51,229 bases of DNA from Rhodanobacteraceae bacterium (GTDB taxonomy: Bacteria > Pseudomonadota > Gammaproteobacteria > Xanthomonadales > Rhodanobacteraceae): positions 1 to 51,229 of the forward strand of contig JAEUPP010000011.1 of the NCBI GenBank assembly GCA_016790075.1. The letters run 5' to 3'. The position numbers and the translations under genes were made by a program. Below the pieces are notes generated by a model. The model was not told where the DNA came from and ran no database searches. It saw only the letters and a program-made list of their open reading frames with translations. Each line of letters begins with the position of its first letter. Within the stretch, counting starts at the first letter, position 1. Of the stretch, positions 44,456-51,229 are shown piece after piece.

Positions 44456-46870
44456 ATGAGCGAGCGATTCCGTATCGCTATAGTCGGTTCCGGTCCAGGC
44501 GGCCTGTCGGCTGCAGCACGCGCGGCAGAACGCGGTGAATCGCATGTGCTGCTCGAAGCCGAGCCGCATCTGTCCAACACCATCTACCGCTACCAGAAGG
44601 GCAAGTTCGTGATGGACGAGCCCGGGATACTGCCGCTGCGCTCGCCCGTGCCGTTCAAGGCCGGGTCGCGCGAAAGCATACTCGGGGCCTGGGACGAAGC
44701 AGCCGCCAAGCTCAAGATCAACGTGCGCCACGGCCACGAAGTCAGCGCGATCAAGAAACGCGAAGACGGCAGCTTCGAGCTCAAATGTGCCAACGGCGCC
44801 GTCGTCCAGGCCCAGTTCGTGGTACTCGGCATAGGCCTGCAGGGCAATATCCGCAAACTCGGCGTGCCCGGCGAGGATCTGCCGTTCGTGCAGTACCAAC
44901 TCGATGATCCGGACGAATACGAGGGGGAGACCATCGTCGTCGTCGGCGCCGGCGACGCGGCCATCGAGAACGCCGTAGCGCTCGCGAAGCAGAACAACGT
45001 CGTCATCGTGAATCGCCGTGACGAGTTCGCCCGCGCCAAGAAAGGCAACGAAGCAGCCATTCTCAAGGCCATCGACGACGGTCTGGTCGAGTGCTACTAC
45101 AACGCCGCACCCGAGCGCATCGATGCACTCAGTGTCGGCCGCAAGAAAGGCCGCATGATCCTGGCCACACCCAACGGCAAGGCACAGATCCTGATCGACC
45201 GCGTCATCGGCCGCCTCGGCGCGACCGCGCCACGCGGCTTTGTTGAAGCCTGCGGCGTCACCTTCCCGAGCAAGGATCCCGCTGCCGTACCGGCGATCAG
45301 CCCGCAATACGAGTCCAACGTCAAGGGGTTGTATATCGTCGGTGCGCTCGGTGGCTATCCGCTGATCAAGCAGGCGATGAACCAGGGGTATGAAGTCATC
45401 GAGTACATCCGCGGCGAGCGGGTGGAACCGGCGGACGAACCCTTGCTCAAGGCCAAACTTGGCAGCATGCCGGGATTCCGCAGCGTGGATGACGTGCTGG
45501 CTCGCATACAGCAGAACGTACGCGTGCTGTCGCATATCACTCCGCTGCAGCTGCGCGAATTCATGCTTGACTCCGACCTGCGCACGCCCGCCCCCGGCGA
45601 AACCGTGTTCGCACGCAACGACTACACCAACAGTTTCTATTCCATCGTCGAGGGTGAAGTGCATATCGCCCTGGACGACGAAGGCAAGCAGCACATCACC
45701 CTGCGCCGGGGCGAGTTTTTCGGCGAGATGGGCCTGATCTCAGGCCGCCGCCGCTCGGCCACGGTCAAAGCGGGCAAAGGCTGCGTGCTGATAGAAACGC
45801 CGCGCCGCTCCATGAACCGGCTGATCAACTCCGTTGCCGCGGTCAAGCGCGAGATCGACGAGGTCTTTATCCTGCGCGCCATCCAGTCGCGCTTTGCACC
45901 GGAAGCCACGGCCGACCAGCTCAAGGACATGGTGGCAACTGCCACCTTGCAGAAGTTCGCCGCCGGCGACACCTTGTTCGGCGAAGGCGAAGTCGGCGAC
46001 TGCCTGCACCTCGTACGCGTCGGTTCGCTGACGATCTCGCGCAACATCGCCGGCAAGGAAGTGGTCCTGTCCTATGTGCCTGCCGGCAACTATGTGGGCG
46101 AGATGGCGCTGCTGGGTGAATCACGCCGATCCGCCACCGCACGCGCAGCCATCGCCACCGAAACCGTGCGCCTGGACGGCGAGAGCTTCAAGAAGCTCGT
46201 CAACCGCATGCCGGTGCTCAAGCTGCGGCTGCAGGCCGAATACCGCCAGCGCGCCGCCTCGAACCTGGCCATGCAGGCACTGCCGGCGGGCGGCGACATC
46301 ATCCAGTTCCTGCTCGCACAGGGCGCCGGCGAAGCAACCGACATCCTGCTGATCGACGAATCCCTGTGCGTACGCTGCGACAACTGCGAAAAGGCCTGCG
46401 CAGAAACCCATGGCGGTACCTCGCGCCTGGACCGCGAGGCCGGCCCGACCTATGCCAGCGTGCACGTACCCACTTCCTGCCGGCACTGCGAGCATCCGCA
46501 CTGCATGAAGGACTGCCCGCCCGATGCGCTGCGCCGCGCGCCGAACGGCGAGGTCTACATAGCCGACAACTGCATAGGCTGCGGCAACTGCGAACGCAAC
46601 TGCCCCTACGGCGTGATCCATATGGCGTCCAAGCCGCCGAAAAAGCCGGGCCTGCTGAACTGGCTGCTGTTTGGCCTCGGCCCAGGACCAGGCGAGGCAC
46701 CCTACGACCCGAAGAAGTCGAAGAAAGAGCCCAAGGAAAAGAAAGCCGTAAAATGCGACATGTGCAAAGATGAAAAAGGAGGACCGGCCTGCGTACGTGC
46801 CTGCCCTACCGGCGCGGCCATCCGCATTTCGCCAGAGGAGTTTCCGGCCTATGCGCAGAGCCGGCGCTGA
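44456..46870 (+). CDS. Flavoprotein - double cyclic-nucleotide-binding - four-cluster ferredoxin fusion
   Basis: The product has 804 residues with no signal peptide, so it is cytoplasmic. Residues 1-310 are a thioredoxin-reductase-like FAD/NAD(P) module (IVGSGPGGLSAA at 10 and IVVVGAGDAAIENA near 161, then LYIVGALGGYPLIKQAMNQG). Two cNMP-binding domains follow, about 355-470 and 475-600. Both keep the phosphate-binding cassette (GEMGLISGRRRSATV and GEMALLGESRRSATA). The C-terminal part (about 630-790) is a HybA/DmsB-type ferredoxin with four cysteine groups: CVRCDNCEKAC, CRHCEHPHCMKDCP, CIGCGNCERNCP and CDMCKDEKGGPACVRACP. The chain should take electrons from NAD(P)H through FAD to four Fe-S clusters, possibly gated by cyclic nucleotide. 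It is the first gene of a four-gene operon. Confidence 0.9.
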   Translation: MSERFRIAIVGSGPGGLSAAARAAERGESHVLLEAEPHLSNTIYRYQKGKFVMDEPGILPLRSPVPFKAGSRESILGAWDEAAAKLKINVRHGHEVSAIKKREDGSFELKCANGAVVQAQFVVLGIGLQGNIRKLGVPGEDLPFVQYQLDDPDEYEGETIVVVGAGDAAIENAVALAKQNNVVIVNRRDEFARAKKGNEAAILKAIDDGLVECYYNAAPERIDALSVGRKKGRMILATPNGKAQILIDRVIGRLGATAPRGFVEACGVTFPSKDPAAVPAISPQYESNVKGLYIVGALGGYPLIKQAMNQGYEVIEYIRGERVEPADEPLLKAKLGSMPGFRSVDDVLARIQQNVRVLSHITPLQLREFMLDSDLRTPAPGETVFARNDYTNSFYSIVEGEVHIALDDEGKQHITLRRGEFFGEMGLISGRRRSATVKAGKGCVLIETPRRSMNRLINSVAAVKREIDEVFILRAIQSRFAPEATADQLKDMVATATLQKFAAGDTLFGEGEVGDCLHLVRVGSLTISRNIAGKEVVLSYVPAGNYVGEMALLGESRRSATARAAIATETVRLDGESFKKLVNRMPVLKLRLQAEYRQRAASNLAMQALPAGGDIIQFLLAQGAGEATDILLIDESLCVRCDNCEKACAETHGGTSRLDREAGPTYASVHVPTSCRHCEHPHCMKDCPPDALRRAPNGEVYIADNCIGCGNCERNCPYGVIHMASKPPKKPGLLNWLLFGLGPGPGEAPYDPKKSKKEPKEKKAVKCDMCKDEKGGPACVRACPTGAAIRISPEEFPAYAQSRR

Positions 46871-46890
46871 GACGCGCGGAGTGACTTCCT

Positions 46891-47337
46891 ATGACCGACT
46901 CGCTCGCAACCTGCCCACACTGTCAGACTGGGCAGGCAGTCGCCGACTGGCGCCAGCGCCGCTGTGTCCAGTGCGGGCGCGCATTCTATCCGGCGCCAGC
47001 GGTCGATCCGGTTCTGCAACGCAAGCAGCAGACCCGGCGCCTGCTGCGCGAACGCAGCGAACAGGAGGCGCAGGAGTCCATAGGCCGCTTTCAGGCCTGC
47101 TGCTTCATCGGCGGATTCCTCCTGCTGGTCCTTATCGTACAGCTCAGCTTCGATGCGGTGTTTTTCTCCGGCAAGGGCAACAGCGTCGTGATCCTGCGCC
47201 ACGAGGAACCACTGCGATACTGGAACTGGGTAGCAGCAACGGCGGCCGGCGCGACGCTGTTCTTCGGCATCGGCCTCTACGGGCTGCGCCGCGTTCGCAG
47301 CAGGCTTGCGCGCCGCTTTCCGGACGACGAATCATGA
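46891..47337 (+). CDS. Zinc-ribbon two-span membrane protein
   Basis: The product has 148 residues; the ATG at 46891 follows GCGGAG, 21 nt after the previous stop. An N-terminal zinc ribbon (CPHCQTGQAVADWRQRRCVQCG) is followed by a charged helical linker, a membrane span (FIGGFLLLVLIVQLSFDAVFF, about 70-90) and a second one (WVAATAAGATLFFGIGLYG, about 111-130). Both ends should be cytoplasmic. The role is unknown. Its place in the operon suggests it helps assemble or dock the soluble fusion protein at the membrane, which is inference. Confidence 0.8.
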   Translation: MTDSLATCPHCQTGQAVADWRQRRCVQCGRAFYPAPAVDPVLQRKQQTRRLLRERSEQEAQESIGRFQACCFIGGFLLLVLIVQLSFDAVFFSGKGNSVVILRHEEPLRYWNWVAATAAGATLFFGIGLYGLRRVRSRLARRFPDDES

Positions 47338-47401
47338 TCCGCTCTGCCGCATCGAAACAGACGCGAGCCACGCGGCGACTCGCGATTGACGGAGCCCGCA
47401 C

Positions 47402-48310
47402 GTGAACGCGCGCCACGAATCCATCCTGAATCATAGCGGAGCGCGCTGGCTCTGGATCGCGCTCGCGCTGATCGTGGTTTCACTGCTGGCCTATGCACTG
47501 CATTCGCCTGCAGTACCTCCCAACGGCGGCACCTGGCTGGGCTACACCCTGGGCACGATCGCCGGGCTGCTGATTCTCTGGCTGATGTACTTCGGCGTGC
47601 GCAAGCGTTCCTATTCCGGCACCTCGAACTTGCGTGGCTGGCTGTCGGCCCACGTATACCTGGGCACGGCGCTGATTCTGCTCGCGCTGCTGCACGCAGG
47701 CTTTCAGGTCGGCTGGAACCTGCACACCTTCTTCCTCGTACTGATGTTGCTTGTAATCGTCTCGGGATTTTTCGGCGTCTACTGCTATCTGCGTTACCCG
47801 ACCCTGATGACGCGCAACCGCGAGAGTGCAACACGTAGTGCGATGCTGGAGGAAATTGCCGAGCTCGACCAGACCGCGCTCACCCTGGCCGACGGCATAG
47901 ATCCGAAAGTCCACGATATCGTGCTGCGTTCGATCCAGAACACGCGCCTGGGCGGCGGCGTACTGGCCCAGTTGCGTGCGCATGACGATTCCGATGCAGC
48001 GCTGGCCGGCATCCGGGCCGCGCTCGAAGCGCGCGAAAAGTCGCAGCAGGCGGCCGGCGGCGCGAAATCCGGACAGACCATATTCGCCATGGTCGATTTT
48101 CTGGCCAGCGGCACCAACGACCGCCAGGCCGAAGCACTGCGCAAACTCATCGACCTGCTGTCGCGCAAGAAAACCCTGGCCTCGCGCGTTGCGCGCGACA
48201 TCCAGTATCAGGCGCTGATGGAAATCTGGCTCTATTTTCACGTGCCGCTATCGTTCGCGACAGTAGCGGCATTGTTTGCGCACGTGATCGCGGTCTTCTT
48301 CTACTGGTAG
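47402..48310 (+). CDS. Cytochrome b-like multi-span membrane protein
   Basis: The product has 302 residues from a GTG at 47402 after a GGAG site. Hydrophobic spans lie at about 18-36, 43-62, 77-94, 100-122 and 280-300. Histidines sit at positions suited to heme b: LRGWLSAHVYLG and LALLHAGFQVGWNLH in the middle helices, and FHVPLSFATVAALFAHVIAVF in the last. Between the fourth and last spans is a roughly 150-residue hydrophilic, helical segment (LEEIAELDQTAL and RKLIDLLSRKKTLASRVARDIQYQAL), facing the cytoplasm. It probably carries electrons across the membrane between the Fe-S fusion and the decaheme cytochrome. Heme binding is inferred from the histidines. Confidence 0.75.
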   Translation: MNARHESILNHSGARWLWIALALIVVSLLAYALHSPAVPPNGGTWLGYTLGTIAGLLILWLMYFGVRKRSYSGTSNLRGWLSAHVYLGTALILLALLHAGFQVGWNLHTFFLVLMLLVIVSGFFGVYCYLRYPTLMTRNRESATRSAMLEEIAELDQTALTLADGIDPKVHDIVLRSIQNTRLGGGVLAQLRAHDDSDAALAGIRAALEAREKSQQAAGGAKSGQTIFAMVDFLASGTNDRQAEALRKLIDLLSRKKTLASRVARDIQYQALMEIWLYFHVPLSFATVAALFAHVIAVFFYW

Positions 48311-48322
48311 GCAGGCAAACGC

Positions 48323-50002
48323 ATGCGCTGGCTGATACGCCGGGTACTCAAGCAGGGCAAGGGCGCGGTTTCCTACGAGGAAGACGTCCATTTCGGCGAC
48401 ATATTGTCGATAGGCCGCGCCGCCGATCAGGCGATATTTCTTTCCGACATCCGCGCGGCGCTGAATCATGCCCGGGTCACCGCGCTGAGCCCCGGCCGCT
48501 ACAAGGTCGAGTCGCTGATTCTCGCCGGCATACGGGTGAACGGCGAGCTGACTTACGCCACCAATGTCGGCGCCGGCGCGAGCGTGGAAATCGCCTCGAC
48601 CCGCATCGTGCTGCTGGAACCGCCGCGCGATTTTGAAGCGGCCGTCGAGATATCCACGCTCGACAAGACCGAACAGGAAGCCGCCAAGGCTAAACGAGCG
48701 AAACCCACCTCGCTGCGCGAGACCTGGCTCAGCAAGCGCTTTCCATCCTGGCTGCTGTTTGTGCTGGTACTCGCCTTCGGTCTGCTGCTGCCGGCGGCTT
48801 CACACTTCGTGCCGGCGCTGGGGCGCCTGATGGGGCATATCGGATTGCCGACGACGGCAAGCTGGAATCCCGGACCACTGGATGCCGCACATCGTTTCTT
48901 CGGCGACGACTGCAAGCAATGCCACCGCACCCCCTTCCTGACTGTGCGTGATGAAGCCTGCACTACCTGTCATACCCGCATGGCCGCGCATGCCGACCCG
49001 GCACGCTTCAACCTGCCCCAGCTCGGCGAAGCCCGCTGCGGCAGCTGCCATCAAGACCACCTCGGCCTCGCCGGCATGGTCAATACCGACGAATCGCTGT
49101 GCGCCGATTGCCACACCGATCTCCCGGCGCGCACTCAGAACGCGACCCAGCTCGCCGACGCGACCGATTTCGGCAAGCACCACCCGGAATTCCGCGTACG
49201 CCTGCCGGCCTGGGATGCCAGCGGCAAGTTCACGCCGCAGCTCACGCGTCTCGCCGCAGATCTCAAGGAAAACTCCGGACTCAAATTCGACCACGCGCTG
49301 CACCTGAAGCCCGATCTCAATTCACCCCGCGGTCGCCGCAGTCTCGACTGCGCGAGCTGTCACGTGCCGGACGCCGGCGGCCTGGCGATGAAACCCGTCA
49401 ACTTCCAGAGCATGTGCCAGGACTGCCATACCCTGGGCTTCGACACCTTCGCACCGGATCGGCAGGTGCCTCATGCCAAGGTTGCCGAAGTCGTGTACAT
49501 GCTCGACGACTACTACGCCAAGCGTGCGCTGGAAGGCGGTTACACCGAGGCCAGTGCCCCAGGCTTCGTGCAACAGCGACGCCGCCCCGGCGATACACCG
49601 CTGAGTCAGCAGGAAACCATCGAAGCCCTGAGCTGGGCGCGCAACAAGTCGCGCCAGGTCGCCGACAGCGTGTTTACCGGCCGCGCCTGCGTGACCTGTC
49701 ATACAGTCACGCGCGCCGCGGCGACGAACGTCCCAGGCGCGGGCTGGCAGATCGCGCCGGTGCGTGTTGCCGGCATCTGGTATGGCGAAGCAAAATTCAC
49801 CCACGCCAAGCACTCGACGATGGACTGCAAGGACTGCCATGCAGCGGCTACGTCCAAGAGTGCGACGGATCTACTGATTCCGGACCTCGCCAACTGCCGT
49901 CAATGCCATGCCGGCGCCGACGGCGGCAGCAAGGTGGCCAGCACCTGCATCGCCTGCCATCGCTACCACCAGTCAGGCACATTGCAACTGAATACGCTGT
50001 AG
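48323..50002 (+). CDS. FHA-like domain - membrane span - decaheme c-type cytochrome
   Basis: The product has 559 residues; the ATG at 48323 is 12 nt past the previous stop. Residues about 15-105 form a forkhead-associated-like domain (GDILSIGRAADQAIFLSDIRAALNHARV, then YKVESLILAGIRVNGE). One membrane span follows (WLLFVLVLAFGLLLPAASHF, about 142-162), putting the rest in the periplasm. Ten CxxCH heme sites follow: CKQCH, CTTCH, CGSCH, CADCH, CASCH, CQDCH, CVTCH, CKDCH, CRQCH and CIACH, between about residues 197 and 545. FHA domains normally bind phosphothreonine, so the cytoplasmic part could receive a kinase signal; key residues look only partly conserved. It is the last gene of the redox operon. 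Confidence 0.9.
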   Translation: MRWLIRRVLKQGKGAVSYEEDVHFGDILSIGRAADQAIFLSDIRAALNHARVTALSPGRYKVESLILAGIRVNGELTYATNVGAGASVEIASTRIVLLEPPRDFEAAVEISTLDKTEQEAAKAKRAKPTSLRETWLSKRFPSWLLFVLVLAFGLLLPAASHFVPALGRLMGHIGLPTTASWNPGPLDAAHRFFGDDCKQCHRTPFLTVRDEACTTCHTRMAAHADPARFNLPQLGEARCGSCHQDHLGLAGMVNTDESLCADCHTDLPARTQNATQLADATDFGKHHPEFRVRLPAWDASGKFTPQLTRLAADLKENSGLKFDHALHLKPDLNSPRGRRSLDCASCHVPDAGGLAMKPVNFQSMCQDCHTLGFDTFAPDRQVPHAKVAEVVYMLDDYYAKRALEGGYTEASAPGFVQQRRRPGDTPLSQQETIEALSWARNKSRQVADSVFTGRACVTCHTVTRAAATNVPGAGWQIAPVRVAGIWYGEAKFTHAKHSTMDCKDCHAAATSKSATDLLIPDLANCRQCHAGADGGSKVASTCIACHRYHQSGTLQLNTL

Positions 50003-50193
50003 GACGCATGTCGCTGCGTAATGCGCCGCTGCGCAGCGACATGAAATTTAATACCTGACGCACGCTGCAGTACTCCAGAATGCCTGGAATGGTCTGAACA
50101 AACGTCGACAGCACCGCCCCAGTAAACTTCCGAACATATCCACAAAAAGTCGGGCATAGCCGGAGGTTTCCCGGCAATGCAGCGAATCAGCCG

Positions 50194-50289
50194 ATTGCCG
50201 GCCTCGCCAACTGCGGCCAATGCAGCACCGGTACGGATGGCTGCAAACAAGTAGCCTGCACCTGCAGCACCTGCCGCCGCTACCAACAG
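50194..50289 (+). pseudogene. Degenerate duplicate of the last two heme sites of the decaheme cytochrome
   Basis: The sequence aligns without gaps to 49877-49972 of the cytochrome gene, an offset of 317 bp. Intact: LANCRQCHAGADGGSK, then CIACHRYHQ. Copy: LANCGQCSTGTDGCKQ, then CSTCRRYQQ. The cysteine pairs remain but both heme-ligating histidines are replaced (by Ser and Arg), and there is no start codon in frame. It is the relic of a tandem duplication or recombination at the 3' end of the operon. Confidence 0.75.
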
Positions 50290-50493
50290 GCACATGACAA
50301 CAGCCGGCGTCGCCACCACGTGCAACAGGACGCAGGGGCCACCCAGGTAGAAAACGCGACAGGCATCGCGACCCAGCCCCGTCGCGCCGGCAGCCAGGAA
50401 TATCCTGGTGCGCATATCAAACATACAAGCCGGCTTCCTGCACGCGCGTTGTGCAATGGGACAAGGGGAAATGCGTCTTTGCGCGGCGCACTT

Positions 50494-50546
50494 GAGAACC
50501 CTCCGGGGCGCGGCCGTAACACGGGACAGAACAAACGAGGGTTCTC
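50494..50546. repeat. 10-bp perfect inverted repeat with 33-nt spacer
   Basis: GAGAACCCTC (50494-50503) and GAGGGTTCTC (50537-50546) are exact complements. The sequence could fold into a long-loop hairpin or mark a recombination or protein-binding site. It lies about 490 bp after the redox operon. Confidence 0.45.
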
Positions 50547-50868
50547 CGGATGGCGGGCTCAGGCCGCGTCCCGGGTATTAAGGACCGGGTGCAACTCGAC
50601 AACGCGGCTATTGCTGCTCCGCCTGAACATCGTGCTCGGAAAGGTCCAAATACATGTTGACTGTATGCCCTCATGTCCCGCGGCTTGCCGCTGCATCGTC
50701 GTCAAGCGATTGCAAAGCCAGCGCCGGGCCGTCTCCCTAGATCAATGGGGGTTTTTGGAAAAAACGCCGCATCCGGGGCGATGGTGCTCCGTACGAAGGT
50801 TTCCACTTTTACATTCATTGCCGGCGCAGCACTGCTCCGGTATCGGGGTTATTTGTCGGAGAAATTTG

Positions 50869-51229
50869 ATGTTGAAAGTATTTCGATGTGTTTCGGCGAG
50901 CATGTTATTGGCCGGCTCGGCTGTCGCTGCGGAACCAGCGGCAACCCGTGCGGCGGATGCGCAAATCAAAGCACACGTTGACAGGGAATCGGGGCAGTTG
51001 GTCCAGTCGTCGGAAAATCCCGCTGCAGAACACTCAACGAACGCGCAGTTCACTTCCGATCCGTCAAAAGTGACGATGGAAGTGACGGAGAAAGGCCGTC
51101 TGTATCACCTCAACGGCCAGGCAGAATCTGCCGTAGTTGCCCACGTCGGCGCGGATGGCAAAGTGCATATTGGCTGCAACGACGCCGCCGACAGCGTGGC
51201 CCACCAGCAGGAGGTCCGCGATGAGCGCT
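50869..51229 (+). CDS. Small secreted hypothetical protein (3' end off window)
   Basis: At least 120 codons are present, open to the window edge. The ATG at 50869 follows GGAG and starts a signal peptide (MLKVFRCVSASMLLAGSAVAA-E). The mature part has MEVTEKGRLYHLNGQAESAVVAHVG, then ADGKVHIGCNDAADSV. That VVAHVG-x-DGKVxxxC pattern resembles the short conserved ending of small exported proteins that sit beside metalloprotease genes in Lysobacterales; I am only moderately sure. Codon use is somewhat less GC-rich than the neighbours. Confidence 0.8.
   Translation, partial: MLKVFRCVSASMLLAGSAVAAEPAATRAADAQIKAHVDRESGQLVQSSENPAAEHSTNAQFTSDPSKVTMEVTEKGRLYHLNGQAESAVVAHVGADGKVHIGCNDAADSVAHQQEVRDER

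Larger units (their letters stand above)
50003..50868. other. Non-coding region with a decayed cytochrome fragment and an inverted repeat
   Basis: This 866-bp stretch lacks a convincing gene. It holds a degenerate copy of the end of the preceding cytochrome gene (50194-50289) and a 10-bp inverted repeat (50494-50546). The last 200 bp should contain the promoter of the gene at 50869. Short frames here have poor codon use and no start signals. Confidence 0.6.

Noticed and set aside
49963-50424. 153-residue minus-strand frame after the redox operon
   Set aside because: It runs antisense across the cytochrome tail and its degenerate copy, with no ribosome site or family resemblance.
50673-50981. 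102-residue plus-strand frame near the right end
   Set aside because: It overlaps, in another frame, the better supported secreted protein at 50869 with its GGAG site and signal peptide.
1-51229. tRNA, rRNA or riboswitch genes
   Set aside because: Reading for T-loop (GGTTCGAATCC-type) motifs, rRNA blocks and known riboswitch cores gave no candidate; a covariance-model scan would be decisive and was not run.

Overview
The window is high-GC bacterial DNA and looks like a gammaproteobacterium of the order Lysobacterales (Xanthomonadales), perhaps a Rhodanobacteraceae/Dokdonella-like genome. This is inferred from base composition, the secreted-protein repertoire (DUF11, BNR, M36, PPC and PKD domains), the C-terminal IFANGF-type tail on one secreted protein, and small periplasmic families typical of that group. 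No sequence search was run. I saw no rRNA, tRNA, CRISPR array or phage.

Layout. Positions 1-5481 (minus strand) hold most of a giant secreted protein: signal peptide, GEVEDY domain, then tandem DUF11 repeats of 375-378 bp that run off the left edge. 6.0-8.6 kb has small secreted or membrane unknowns. 8.7-11.0 kb is a secreted BNR/Asp-box protein whose ribosome binding site lies in a hairpin. 11.1-13.6 kb is a multicopper oxidase followed by an FKBP-type lipoprotein isomerase. 13.9-16.1 kb is a secreted metallophosphoesterase with PKD and PPC domains. Then come an asparaginase and several small envelope proteins. 19.1-24.1 kb holds a tiny ORF, an ECF sigma factor, a translationally coupled membrane anti-sigma-like protein and, convergent, a secreted TPR-CHAT putative protease. 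A secreted M36 metalloprotease lies divergent from the CHAT gene. A 23-codon arginine-rich mini-gene with its own hairpin terminator sits at 27.4 kb. 27.5-35.0 kb (minus) encodes a DUF4132 protein, a REC-REC-GGDEF-EAL signalling protein and a secreted amidohydrolase. 35.1-38.5 kb has an AlkD-like DNA glycosylase, a 320-bp decayed IS5-type element with recognisable terminal repeats, a ChaC-like cyclotransferase, an esterase and a PhnB-like VOC protein. 38.7-44.1 kb (minus) has ispG, a PilZ-like protein and an acetyl-CoA hydrolase/transferase family protein.

The most striking locus is the plus-strand operon at 44456-50002. It encodes (i) an 804-residue fusion of a pyridine-nucleotide flavoprotein, two cyclic-nucleotide-binding domains and a four-cluster ferredoxin; (ii) a zinc-ribbon membrane protein; (iii) a b-type cytochrome-like membrane protein; and (iv) an FHA-like domain joined through one membrane span to a decaheme c-type cytochrome. 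Together they make a plausible path for electrons from NAD(P)H through FAD, Fe-S and heme b to periplasmic hemes, with two kinds of signal-sensing domain built in. Just downstream lies a degenerate duplicate of the cytochrome's last two heme sites with both heme-ligating histidines lost. The window ends inside a small secreted protein gene.
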